DNA of 64,000 nt from Candidatus Obscuribacterales bacterium (GTDB lineage Bacteria; Cyanobacteriota; Vampirovibrionia; Obscuribacterales; Obscuribacteraceae). The stretch covers positions 1 through 64,000 of the forward strand of contig JAGVLS010000025.1 in the NCBI GenBank assembly GCA_020054205.1. Direction: 5' to 3'. Of this stretch, positions 52,359 through 61,393 are shown piece after piece. The notes under the pieces were generated by a model. That model was given only the letters and a program-made list of their open reading frames with translations, was not told the origin of the DNA and did not search any database. A program made the position numbers and the translations under genes. Every line of letters begins with the position of its first letter. Position 1 is the first letter of the stretch.

Positions 52359-53834
52359 TTACTCAGAAACACAATTACGTCCCTTGTCTTTTGCTCTCTT
52401 AAGGGCAAGTTTAGCGTCGCGGATAATTGTCTCAGGGTTTAAATCATTTTGTATAAATTTAGAAGCACCAATACTTACAGTTATTTGTGGCAATTGTGTA
52501 TTTCTTTCATTTGTGAATGTTAGCTGACCAATTTCCATTCTTAATTTTTCTGCTAATGTTTTTGCACCGGCTAGGTCTGTGTTAGGTAAAACAATGGCAA
52601 ATAAATCTTCTCCATAACGAGCAATTAAATCACTTCCGCGTACTGATTGTAATAAACGATTAGCAACTGCTGTTAATACAATGTCTGCCATTTCCACTCC
52701 AAAATCTTGTTTTACACGAGAGAAATGATCAACATCGGCCATTAATAATGTCACTGGCAATTTTTGTCTGTGTGAGAATAATAATTGTTGTTGTAAAAAT
52801 CCAACTAAAAATTCAATATTATATAAACCTGTTTGTGGATCGGTAGATGATGTGTAGCGTTCGCGCTCTCTGTAAATACTAATCTCGTGTAGCAAGGAGA
52901 AAACTTTTAAAACAGGCAAAATATTGTGTTCTAATTTTTCAATAAATTCTTTAGCATGAGTATCTAAATTGTACTTTTCGAACCAGCCAATAACCATAGC
53001 CCCTATTACATCGTTATTTTTTGATTTGAGAGGAATTATTTTGCTTGATTTAAGTGAAGATCCTTTGTTGCCAGAAAAAGAACTAACTAGTATTTCTGCT
53101 TGTGGTTTGCTTGGTAAATTACAAGTCTTTGTTATTTTGCCTACAAGCTCATCAAAAGAATTTTCATTTATTGGTGTATTGGCTTTGAATGCAGCTAATG
53201 AATATCCAGCCGGTTGACTTGATACTAATCCAGCTAAGTCACAAGACAAATAATTATTTAAAAAATCAAAAAACTTTGGTATCAACTGAATATGAATATT
53301 ATTGGCTTCAAGAAGATCATTTACAAAAGAAGAAATCAATCTTTCGCTCAATAAATTATTTACTAAATTGTTGTAATTTTTTACTGTGCTTGTACTACTA
53401 AATTTAGCTGATGTTGGGGGAAATTCTTTAATTAGCTCTCTTGTATAACCGTCCTTACGAGACTTTTCAATTAAAACCTTAATTTGTCCAATTGTTTTTT
53501 CATTATTTTTCTTTTGTGCAACAACAAGATTTGCTTGTGATCTTCTACTTGAAAAGTTGTCAATTTTGTCATCATCAGTAATTAAAACTACTGGTATTAG
53601 TCTGCTTCTCCATGAAAAATTAGTTTTGAGCAAAGTAGTTAATTGAAAGCCTGTCATTTCTTTTAAATTAGCTTGGCAGACAATGACGTCTGCCCCTTCT
53701 GCTTTCATTTCGCTTAATGCTTCAAAGCAATTATTGAATACTGTCAGTGCAAAACCACTGTTTTTCAAAGCCTTTTTTAATGATAAAAGAGAGTCATTAT
53801 TCTCTTCAATAATAATTATTTTGTGCTTTGCCAT
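52359..53834 (-). CDS. degenerate receiver-GGDEF protein
   Basis: The 491-residue protein has an N-terminal receiver-like domain (KIIIIEENNDSLLSLKKALK, about 1-120) in which the phosphoacceptor position reads VIVCQANL instead of VLLD. A middle region (about 170-340) may be GAF-like. The C-terminal domain (about 345-490) aligns with diguanylate cyclases: DPQTGLYNIEFL, then LLMADVDHFSRVKQDFG, then DLIARYGEDLFAIVLP. The signature GGDEF is GEDLF, losing the second glycine and the metal-binding glutamate, so c-di-GMP synthesis is improbable. It may act as a c-di-GMP or nucleotide sensor or scaffold. It converges on the FecR-like gene. Confidence 0.85.
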   Translation of the reverse strand: MAKHKIIIIEENNDSLLSLKKALKNSGFALTVFNNCFEALSEMKAEGADVIVCQANLKEMTGFQLTTLLKTNFSWRSRLIPVVLITDDDKIDNFSSRRSQANLVVAQKKNNEKTIGQIKVLIEKSRKDGYTRELIKEFPPTSAKFSSTSTVKNYNNLVNNLLSERLISSFVNDLLEANNIHIQLIPKFFDFLNNYLSCDLAGLVSSQPAGYSLAAFKANTPINENSFDELVGKITKTCNLPSKPQAEILVSSFSGNKGSSLKSSKIIPLKSKNNDVIGAMVIGWFEKYNLDTHAKEFIEKLEHNILPVLKVFSLLHEISIYRERERYTSSTDPQTGLYNIEFLVGFLQQQLLFSHRQKLPVTLLMADVDHFSRVKQDFGVEMADIVLTAVANRLLQSVRGSDLIARYGEDLFAIVLPNTDLAGAKTLAEKLRMEIGQLTFTNERNTQLPQITVSIGASKFIQNDLNPETIIRDAKLALKRAKDKGRNCVSE

Positions 53835-53998
53835 AATTCCCTTACCAAGTGACTTTGACTAATTTTAGTACATCTTTGCCTTATAATCTTGCTTTATATC
53901 CTCATGACTGCCCATGGTTATCATGAAGCTCACGTTTAGCTTATAGTTTTGCTAGAGATACTAAACTTAGTAAATGATATTATTTACTCTTAGTTTTA

Positions 53999-55207
53999 AT
54001 GTCACACATAAAAATACCCAAAACAAATATGATTGTAGATACCAGTATCAAAGAGAAATCGTTAAGCTTTTCTCTAACAGATGATCAAAGAGATATTCAA
54101 GCTATAGTGCGTGAGATAGCTGAAGACGAATTTGCTCCCAAAGCAAGAGAAATTGATCGCAATCACAGATTTCCTAGAGAAAACTTTGAGCTTTTAGCAG
54201 CTTCTGATCTTTGTGGACTAACTTTTCCAGAAAAATATGGCGGTGTTGGTTTAGATCATATTTCTTATGCCATAGTAGTGGAAGAATTAGCAAAAGCTTG
54301 TGCTACTACTTCTGTATTGTATTCAGCGCATGTTTCGCTCACTGCATCTCCTGTTTATTATTGGGGAAATGAAGAACAAAAACAACGCATATTGACGCCC
54401 ATGTCTCAAGGAAAAAAAATGGGTGCTTTTGCCTTGTCAGAGCCTGGCTCTGGATCTGATTCAGCAGCAGCGAGATGTATGGCTATAAAAAAAGGCGATC
54501 ACTTTATAGTTAATGGTGTTAAAAATTGGATAACTAACGGGATAGAAGCAGATTATTATCTTGTTATTGCTCAAACCGATCCTGCTCTTAAGCATAAAGG
54601 TCTGGTTGCTCTTATTATTGAAAAAGGATCAAAAGGATTTAGCTTTGGTAAATTAGAAGATAAATTGGGCATTAAAGGCTCGTCGACGTGCCAAATTATT
54701 TTTGAAGATACACCTGTACCAATAGAAAATATGTTGGGAAATATTGGTGATGGCTTTAAAGTAGCTATGAGTACTTTGGATGGTGGTAGAATTGGCATTG
54801 CTGCTCAAGCGGTTGGCATTGCTCAAGGGGCATGGAATCATGCTTACAAATATTCAAAAGAACGTGTAGCTTTTGGCAAAACAATAAATCAATTACAGGC
54901 TATACAGTTTATGTTGGCTGAGATGGCTGTTGAAATTGATACTGCTCGTCTTCTCACTTATAATGCTTGTGCTCTTCAAGATTGTGGTGAGCGTTTCACG
55001 AAACAAGCAGCGATGGCCAAGCTTTATGCCTCCGAAATGGCAATGCGCAATACAGTAAAATGTGTTCAAATTTTTGGTGGTTATGGTTATGTGACTGATT
55101 ATCCAGCAGAAAGATATATGCGGGACGCTAAAATAACTGAAATATATGAAGGTACTTCTGAAATCCAAAGAATTGTTATAGCTTCTAACTTATTAAAGGA
55201 ACAATAA
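53999..55207 (+). CDS. acyl-CoA dehydrogenase
   Basis: A 402-residue flavoprotein that oxidises acyl-CoA at the alpha-beta bond, passing electrons to ETF. Motifs: LTFPEKYGGVGLDHISYAIV, MGAFALSEPGSGSDSAA, NGVKNWITNG, RIGIAAQAVGIAQGAW, QVFGGYGY-type VQIFGGYGYVTDYPAER and the catalytic base glutamate in ITEIYEGTSEIQR. This composition fits short- or branched-chain forms. The downstream J-domain gene begins three bases after the stop, so they may be cotranscribed. Substrate chain length cannot be read. Confidence 0.92.
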   Translation: MSHIKIPKTNMIVDTSIKEKSLSFSLTDDQRDIQAIVREIAEDEFAPKAREIDRNHRFPRENFELLAASDLCGLTFPEKYGGVGLDHISYAIVVEELAKACATTSVLYSAHVSLTASPVYYWGNEEQKQRILTPMSQGKKMGAFALSEPGSGSDSAAARCMAIKKGDHFIVNGVKNWITNGIEADYYLVIAQTDPALKHKGLVALIIEKGSKGFSFGKLEDKLGIKGSSTCQIIFEDTPVPIENMLGNIGDGFKVAMSTLDGGRIGIAAQAVGIAQGAWNHAYKYSKERVAFGKTINQLQAIQFMLAEMAVEIDTARLLTYNACALQDCGERFTKQAAMAKLYASEMAMRNTVKCVQIFGGYGYVTDYPAERYMRDAKITEIYEGTSEIQRIVIASNLLKEQ

Positions 55208-55209
55208 AT

Positions 55210-55899
55210 ATGTCGTGGCAACCACCTCCTGGTCCTAAAGATCCAGGTTCCAATCCTAATTCTAATCCCAATCCGAAACCTAATACAAATCAGAGTTCAC
55301 AATCTGCTTCGCAAGCTGCTGCCAAACAAACATATTATGAGATTTTGCAAGTTGATCCACAATCTCATAGCACAATTATTCGTTATGCTTATCGTTATTT
55401 AGCAGGGATTTATCATCCAGATAATGTGGAAACTGGTAATCCAGAAATGTTTCGATTAATAAGTGATGCTTTTAGAACTCTAGCTGATGCTGGAAAAAGG
55501 CAAGCTTATGATGCACAAATAGGAATAAAAGCAGTAACAGCAAAGCAAGCTGCACAACAAGCACAAGCTCCTGCTGCTGAAGCTCCAAAAGCTTCAGTAT
55601 CATGGAATGAAGTGGAATTGAGACTTGCTGTTTTGCAAGTGTTGCTACAAGCTAGAAGAAAGCGTGTGCAAACTGGTGGTGCTTCAGCAAAAATGCTTAT
55701 GGATGTATTGCACGTAGATATGGCAGAGATGGAATGGGTGCTCTGGTATCTAAGAGAAAAAGGTTTTATAGAACGAGCAGAGCAAGTATTCATGATTACA
55801 GTTAAGGGAGTAGATTATTTAGTTGATCAACTTTCTAAAACTCAAATACTTGATGAAAAAACAAGTCGTGCTAGCAATTTGCCTGCAACCATCTCTTAA
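55210..55899 (+). CDS. J-domain protein with C-terminal winged-helix-like domain
   Basis: The 229-residue protein starts with a Pro/Asn-rich disordered stretch (about 1-35). A J domain follows: TYYEILQVDPQSHSTIIRYA, then IYHPDNVETGNPEMFRLISD, with the HPD tripeptide that stimulates DnaK. It lacks the Gly/Phe and zinc-finger parts of DnaJ. The C-terminal 85 residues (from SWNEVELRLAVLQVLLQARR) end in a helix pattern MAEMEWVLWYLREKGFIERA and ITVKGVDYLV that looks like a winged helix. A J domain fused to a possible nucleic-acid-binding or dimerisation domain is unusual. The gene starts three bases after the acyl-CoA dehydrogenase stop. Confidence 0.75.
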   Translation: MSWQPPPGPKDPGSNPNSNPNPKPNTNQSSQSASQAAAKQTYYEILQVDPQSHSTIIRYAYRYLAGIYHPDNVETGNPEMFRLISDAFRTLADAGKRQAYDAQIGIKAVTAKQAAQQAQAPAAEAPKASVSWNEVELRLAVLQVLLQARRKRVQTGGASAKMLMDVLHVDMAEMEWVLWYLREKGFIERAEQVFMITVKGVDYLVDQLSKTQILDEKTSRASNLPATIS

Positions 55900-55912
55900 A
55901 TAAATCCATCAA

Positions 55913-56419
55913 TTACCAGCCATTAACTGTAATGATTACAGTACTACCCTTTTTAGGGGCTATTTGTGGACTAAAAGATAATTGTGCACTTATCCCTTGC
56001 TTTATGGCGGTAAAGCTTGTGACTACGATAGAATTTACTGGTGTACTTATTTGAGTGCCAAGCTTCCAACCACCGGCAATTAAACTTTGTTTGTACCAAG
56101 CATTCATTGATAGTGCATCTCCATCAATTGTGTAAGATAAATAAAAGCCGCGACGATTAGCATTAGCGGTTGTTTCTCTGGCACTTATAATATGTGCGCC
56201 CGGTGGAACAGGTAAAGGAAAATCTGATGGTGGTCCACTTACTTCTTTTAAGTAACCAACATCACCAGCCTTTAGATAATTTCTACTTTTATTTCTATCT
56301 GTGTAATAAGAATTACTATTATTGTTGTTTTGTGGATAGGCATAGCTTTCTAAGCATAGCAAATAGCTAGCAATACCAATAAAAGCAAATGTAAGACGTG
56401 TTAAATAAGATGTGCGCAT
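55913..56419 (-). CDS. exported hypothetical protein
   Basis: From the ATG at 56419 the product has 168 residues; a TTG at 56437 is possible. A signal peptide ends near ESYAYPQN. An Asn-rich linker precedes a domain of about 115 residues with strands PVPPGAHIISARETTANANR, FYLSYTIDGDALSMNAWYKQ, then GGWKLGTQI and a late VIITVNGW. It resembles small outer-envelope proteins in layout, without a firm family. It follows the TadG-like gene on the same strand and may belong with it. Confidence 0.55.
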   Translation of the reverse strand: MRTSYLTRLTFAFIGIASYLLCLESYAYPQNNNNSNSYYTDRNKSRNYLKAGDVGYLKEVSGPPSDFPLPVPPGAHIISARETTANANRRGFYLSYTIDGDALSMNAWYKQSLIAGGWKLGTQISTPVNSIVVTSFTAIKQGISAQLSFSPQIAPKKGSTVIITVNGW

Positions 56420-56444
56420 TTTTAATTTAAGTCCCAACCTTAAC

Positions 56445-58601
56445 CTAACAAGGACCAGTAAATCTACAGTCTATACAACCGGGGACAGATAAGTCACCAC
56501 ATTGGAAACCTTGATTAGGATCTATTATAGGATTGCCAGGTGTGGAATCGCCACCTGTATTATTGCAAGCCCCAGCTAAACCTACACCTACGCTACCAAA
56601 ACAAGAGCGCATAGTTAGTTCACCTAAAAGACCTCTAAAACCAGTAGATGGTGAGAAAACATATAAATCACGATTGCATAATTCAGCCATTGCTGGGAAA
56701 TCGTATGGTGTTGGATATCCCCAATCAGTATTTACATTTATTAGGTGAGGAGCAGTGCTACCTGGAGGATGCATACCACCTGTAGATACCAATTGTCCAA
56801 CTCTATCAAAGGCGGCAGGTCTGCCATCGGCAGCACTATTATTAGATAATAATTGCAGCCATTGAGGCGTGTCATTTTCCAAAGCAATTCTTAATTTACT
56901 TATTTGTGTGTCATAGAATATAAAAGCTCTTTGTCCTAGACCAATTAATACTGATGTCCAGCCGGTAATTGTATTTGGATCACCGTTAAAACGAGGATCT
57001 ATTTCATAGCATCTTTGTAATATTCTTCTCAATACATTAGGTGTACGAGCATTAGCTTGGTTATTGCCCAATAATTGTGAAAGTGTTGAACCGGTAGGTA
57101 AAAATTTGACATTACCTTGAGATAATGGGACGCGGCTATTGGGTAGCATTAAAACACCACTTCCCCAAGATGATAATTCAACCGGATCAGCCATTCTAGC
57201 TCTAAAAGTTAATAGCTCTAAATTAGCTAATTCTAGTCCATGAGCGCATGTACTTATTGGATTGCCAGTACTTGGATTTAAACCAGGATATGCATTTAAA
57301 AGAGCTGGCATATATTCTGGGTACGATGGATATGTGATATTGCTTATTGGTCCACATACGGAAGTCATGGGACCTTCTGCTCCACTTAATGGTGGTGTCA
57401 TAGCTGCCATATCAGAGGCTGCTGGCTGATTACCTAAGCCATAGGCCTCAGCAATTCTTTGTACGACACTTTGATCGGCAGAAAAATGTGCTTTACCTGG
57501 TTGTCCAGGAGGAGATAGTGCAAACTGTGGAGAGCCCATTAGAAAACTATATAAATCTTGTCCGCTAGTGTTAGCAAAACCGCTACCACCAGAACAACTA
57601 GCATTGCTTATGCGGATAAAACCATTAGGAATGGCAGCTTGAAAATATCCACGTGATTGAGCAATAGCACAAGAGGTGAGAATTGTATTATTGTTTGACT
57701 TCTCTTCTCTAGCTTGTCCTGTAGATAAAAAAGAATTTGGTACTCTTTGTGTCCAGTTAAATGGCAAACCGCCAGCATTGGCTTCACTAGTACGGTGGAA
57801 TGTAGAAGGGGCAATTAAATGTGGTTTGCTAGCAATATAACTATCGGCAGTTCTTCCATCTTTAAGAGGTATAAAATGAATATTGCCATTGCCGTTGAAA
57901 CTAATACCACTTTTATAACCTATCAATACATCTTGCATGCTTCCGTTTGGTCCTACAGGTAATGTTTTTACCCAAGCTGCTTTATTTGCATTGTATACCC
58001 CAATTACTGATGTTGGAAGTTGATTAGGAGATAGTCCTACATTTGATGTGTCACCAATATCGCAATAAGCAATTTGATGTTCAGTCATATTTATATCTTG
58101 TCCATTGGCAATGCGCATGCCGAGCAACATTCTTATTGAATTTTGATTGGATACAGTGTGGAAAAATTGCTGCAAATTTCCTTGTACTCTCAGTCCATTT
58201 TTCAATTGAGTGCTTAATTGTTGAGCATCAGCTGTTACTTGGTGAGCATTAGCTGATGTCCCAGACATAGTTACACCTTCTAATTGCATTGCTTGTGCAT
58301 TAGCTTGCACTATTAAAGCTTGAGCAAAAACTCTATTGATATTATCTAAATTGACTCTACCGTTATCAGACAAATTGAAAAATTGTGCATGAGTTAAATT
58401 GCTTATAGTTAAAGGAACTGCTGGAGTGATGAGGGCATTTTTAGTTAAGTTGAGATTGCCTGCATCCACGGAATTTTGTAATTCCTTGCCACCGCCGACA
58501 ATTCTTATTAAGAAGAAAATGGCGATACCTAATATGACAATAATTAGTGTGGAAGCAACTATAAAGGCAAGTGTTGCGCCTTTGGTTTTGCGATTTGTCA
58601 T
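56445..58601 (-). CDS. TadE/TadG-like exported protein with cysteine-rich tail
   Basis: The 718-residue product starts with KTKGATLAFIVASTLIIVIL: a basic cluster, Gly-Ala and a long hydrophobic helix, as in TadE/TadG pseudopilins of Flp-type pili. This is followed by a G-x-x-x-N-x-V-D-A-G type segment (ELQNSVDAGNLNLTKNAL), matching the family's early DAA region. The rest is a large external domain without a known fold. The C-terminus has six cysteines in the last 50 residues (around CNNTGG, QCGDLSVPGCIDCRFTGPC). No prepilin peptidase or secretion ATPase is nearby, so its machinery must be elsewhere. A small exported gene follows it. Confidence 0.65.
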   Translation of the reverse strand: MTNRKTKGATLAFIVASTLIIVILGIAIFFLIRIVGGGKELQNSVDAGNLNLTKNALITPAVPLTISNLTHAQFFNLSDNGRVNLDNINRVFAQALIVQANAQAMQLEGVTMSGTSANAHQVTADAQQLSTQLKNGLRVQGNLQQFFHTVSNQNSIRMLLGMRIANGQDINMTEHQIAYCDIGDTSNVGLSPNQLPTSVIGVYNANKAAWVKTLPVGPNGSMQDVLIGYKSGISFNGNGNIHFIPLKDGRTADSYIASKPHLIAPSTFHRTSEANAGGLPFNWTQRVPNSFLSTGQAREEKSNNNTILTSCAIAQSRGYFQAAIPNGFIRISNASCSGGSGFANTSGQDLYSFLMGSPQFALSPPGQPGKAHFSADQSVVQRIAEAYGLGNQPAASDMAAMTPPLSGAEGPMTSVCGPISNITYPSYPEYMPALLNAYPGLNPSTGNPISTCAHGLELANLELLTFRARMADPVELSSWGSGVLMLPNSRVPLSQGNVKFLPTGSTLSQLLGNNQANARTPNVLRRILQRCYEIDPRFNGDPNTITGWTSVLIGLGQRAFIFYDTQISKLRIALENDTPQWLQLLSNNSAADGRPAAFDRVGQLVSTGGMHPPGSTAPHLINVNTDWGYPTPYDFPAMAELCNRDLYVFSPSTGFRGLLGELTMRSCFGSVGVGLAGACNNTGGDSTPGNPIIDPNQGFQCGDLSVPGCIDCRFTGPC

Positions 58602-58827
58602 TATTGCTGCAGCTCCTATTGATGCTCACTTGTTCACTTGTTATTTTGCACAGAATTTGTGACAAATTGGTGACTTTTTAAAATTTTCTATGGGAGGATT
58701 CCCACTGATGCTGCATCAGGCTTTTCAAGTGGGGCTCTAATACTGCTTTGTCGGGTGTATTTAGCCTATTTAAGATTGGCTTACCTTGTTAATATAACTT
58801 GGCCTTAGACAAAACATGCTTAATATT

Positions 58828-59274
58828 TCATTTTTTAGCTAATTCCACTTTTTCAATACGTAATGCCTGACAGCCGCCTTTACGTGCCACATAACCGGTC
58901 ACTTTTACACGTTGAGCGACATATGGCAATAATATTTCATTGCAACCTTTAAATGCTTTATTGGACTTACAGGCAACATAAACTTGTCCGGTTTTATCTT
59001 CTAAAATTCCTAATGGCATGCCCCCGCCACCACATGCCAATGCACATGTTTTATGCTTTTCACCCTTGCCTTCGCCCATAATTTCCGATGTATAACACCA
59101 TACGTCTATGACTTCTCCAATAAGTGTTATTGGAGAAAACTTATGTTTTATTTCAATTTTAGTTTTAAGCAATTCTTGAAGGCGTGCTCTTTGCGTTTCT
59201 TCAGGGGTGCCAGCTTTTGCGGTATTCATAGTAATAATGATTATGCATATAAAACAAAGAGACAGTAATTTCAT
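58828..59274 (-). CDS. small exported cysteine-rich protein
   Basis: The 148-residue protein has a signal peptide ending near NTAKAGT. The mature part has VIDVWCYTSEIMGEGKGEKH, then CALACGGGGMPLGILEDKTG, then VACKSNKAFKGC and a late GYVARKGGCQAL. Similar small periplasmic proteins with a C-Y-x, H and CAxxCxxxG pattern occur near redox or metal-handling genes, but I cannot assign a function. It could be OB-fold-like, given the strand order ending VKVTGYVARKG. No partner is evident. Confidence 0.6.
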   Translation of the reverse strand: MKLLSLCFICIIIITMNTAKAGTPEETQRARLQELLKTKIEIKHKFSPITLIGEVIDVWCYTSEIMGEGKGEKHKTCALACGGGGMPLGILEDKTGQVYVACKSNKAFKGCNEILLPYVAQRVKVTGYVARKGGCQALRIEKVELAKK

Positions 59275-59326
59275 ATTTTATATCCTTAATAAGTACTCAA
59301 GATTTGCTTAGTTGTTTTAATAGTAT

Positions 59327-60700
59327 ATGCTTTTATGTAAATGGATTTGTGGGGATTTTAGATTGTATTTTTCCAGATTACTTCAGATTAGTTGTTGTTA
59401 TCTTGTTTTATGTTCATTAAATAGTGGTTTTGTAGCCAGTGCTCAAAGCAGCTTTGAATTGTCGGCAAAAGATCTGACCAGCAAGACTCAAGCAAAATTA
59501 AGTGGTATCAAAAACTATAATCCTAATGATATTAATGCTGCTGGACTATATGTTCAAAACAATCCAAATGATGCACGCGGACATTTTTGGCTAGCTAAAT
59601 GTTATGAAGCATTTGGTTATGGAAATTTAGCAGCTGATGAATATTTGAAAGCCAATGATTTGGATAAGCAATGGATTGATCCACTTATAGCATTAGTTAG
59701 ATTGAAGTTTAGAGCATCGGATGCTAACGATGTAATTGCAATTATTATCAATTATAAAAGTCAATATAGCAAAAATGCTGAGGCTCTTTTTCAAATGGCA
59801 ATGGCTATCAATTTAGAAGCTCACAGGACGGCAATGCGAGCTAGCGAAATTCCTAAATCACCAAGAAAAGATGAGCTAGAAAAAACAGCTAAAGAATACT
59901 TTCACTTAGCAGATGATTTAATTGCTCGTTGCCAATCTTTAAATTCCAATTCAGCGCGAATTTCTTTTTGGCGTGCTAATACATTGTTTTATACCGAACA
60001 ATACAAACAAGCGTTGGTTGAGGCACAAAAAGCTACTGCCGATAAACAATTGTCTTATTTAGCCAATGGCTTAATAGCAAAATGTTATAGACAATTAGGT
60101 CAGATGCAACCAGCTTTAGAATATGCTGGTTCTTTGTATCATAGCAATCCTTGGGATGTAGACAATTCATTACTCTACGCGGAGACTTTAGTTCAATGTC
60201 AAAAGCTTGATCAAGCCTTTGAACCAGCTTTGTATGTTTTGGTGCAAACAATAGGTAGTGATCCGGAAAAATTAGTGAAGGCACGCAGATTACTTGTACA
60301 TATCATTAAAGATTTACCAGCAAAAAAGCGTGATGAAATCATAGAAAAATTTGCATTTGATATTAGAAATACGGCCTATTTAGGTAGATATCATTTAGCA
60401 ATGGGTGATTTGTTTGATCGCACAAATATGAGAGAAAAAGCAATTCAACACTATAAAGTTGGTGTGAAATTAGAACCTACTTTTGCGCGTGGCTATTTAC
60501 GTTTGGCAGAAGATCAAGAAGCTTGGCAATATAATTTTGATGAAGCTAAAGAAAATTATAGGCAAGCCTTTAATATGCAAAAAAATGATCCAGAAATTGA
60601 TATGCGGGTGCGACGTTTTGTAGAGAGATATAGAAATAAAAGCAATGATCTTGCACTGCGTCTTAAGCTTTGGTTGAATGCAAATCGTTCAACTAAATAA
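59327..60700 (+). CDS. exported TPR protein
   Basis: The 457-residue protein has an N-terminal signal-like helix (around YLVLCSLNSGFVASAQ) and then tetratricopeptide units through to the C-terminus. Examples: ARGHFWLAKCYEAFGYGNLA, ISFWRANTLFYTEQYKQAL, GLIAKCYRQLGQMQPALEYA, AIQHYKVGVKLEPTFARGYL. It probably acts as a periplasmic scaffold. Its 3' end overlaps the convergent rnhB gene by 12 bases. Confidence 0.8.
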   Translation: MLLCKWICGDFRLYFSRLLQISCCYLVLCSLNSGFVASAQSSFELSAKDLTSKTQAKLSGIKNYNPNDINAAGLYVQNNPNDARGHFWLAKCYEAFGYGNLAADEYLKANDLDKQWIDPLIALVRLKFRASDANDVIAIIINYKSQYSKNAEALFQMAMAINLEAHRTAMRASEIPKSPRKDELEKTAKEYFHLADDLIARCQSLNSNSARISFWRANTLFYTEQYKQALVEAQKATADKQLSYLANGLIAKCYRQLGQMQPALEYAGSLYHSNPWDVDNSLLYAETLVQCQKLDQAFEPALYVLVQTIGSDPEKLVKARRLLVHIIKDLPAKKRDEIIEKFAFDIRNTAYLGRYHLAMGDLFDRTNMREKAIQHYKVGVKLEPTFARGYLRLAEDQEAWQYNFDEAKENYRQAFNMQKNDPEIDMRVRRFVERYRNKSNDLALRLKLWLNANRSTK

Positions 60701-61375
60701 TGACAATTGTTTTGCTGGATTTAAATTGAATGAACGTCTATGCCATATGCTAGGACCATGCGTTTCTAGTGCTTGTCTATGGTGTTTGGAACCATAACCT
60801 TTATTTTTATGCCAATTATATTCTGGATGTTCTTTGGATAAATCAACCATTATTTGATCACGATGCACTTTAGCAATTATCGACGCTGCAGCAATTGAAG
60901 CGGATAAAGCATCTCCTTTTACCACTGTAATTTGTTTGTAATTTAAGTTAGGAATTTGTTTGTTGCCGTCTATAAGTAAAAGCAATTCGCTTGTATCATT
61001 TAGTTTTTCAGCCAGGTCTGCTACAGCTCTTTTCATAGCCAGTAACGAGGCCTGTAAAATATTTATTTCATCTATTTCTTTGGGTGATGCTTCACCGATT
61101 CCATAATGTGCAGTCTGTTTTAACAAGCCGTCAAGTGTTTGTCTGATTTCATGAGTTAACTGTTTAGAGTCGTTTAGGCGAGAAAATTCTTCTAATTGCT
61201 TTTTACTGTTCATAAATTTCGGTATGCTGGCAGCAGCGGCAACAACTGGCCCGGCTAGACATCCCCTACCTACTTCATCTACGCCAATAACTAGTATTTG
61301 TCTTTTTGCCAATTTGTTTTTACTTATCACCTTTTTATCGAAAGCAATTAATTGATCTAAAAGACTATTTACCAT
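60689..61375 (-). CDS. rnhB: ribonuclease HII
   Basis: RNase HII removes RNA primers and single ribonucleotides from DNA. The 228-residue product has the first two acidic residues in VIGVDEVGRGCLAGPVVAAA, the third in LLLIDGN and the fourth in the ASIIAKVHRDQIMVDLSKEH region, followed by NWHKNKGYGSKHHRQAL. It is the third gene of the rplS-rbgA-rnhB cluster, a common arrangement. Gap to rbgA is 18 bases. Confidence 0.95.
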   Translation of the reverse strand: MVNSLLDQLIAFDKKVISKNKLAKRQILVIGVDEVGRGCLAGPVVAAAASIPKFMNSKKQLEEFSRLNDSKQLTHEIRQTLDGLLKQTAHYGIGEASPKEIDEINILQASLLAMKRAVADLAEKLNDTSELLLLIDGNKQIPNLNYKQITVVKGDALSASIAAASIIAKVHRDQIMVDLSKEHPEYNWHKNKGYGSKHHRQALETHGPSIWHRRSFNLNPAKQLSLFS

Positions 61376-61393
61376 TTATTTAAATCTCAATTA

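Noticed and set aside
58705-58730. Hairpin CTGATG-CTG-CATCAG followed by GCTTTT
   Set aside because: On the strand with the T-run there is no upstream gene to terminate, and the T-run is short and interrupted.
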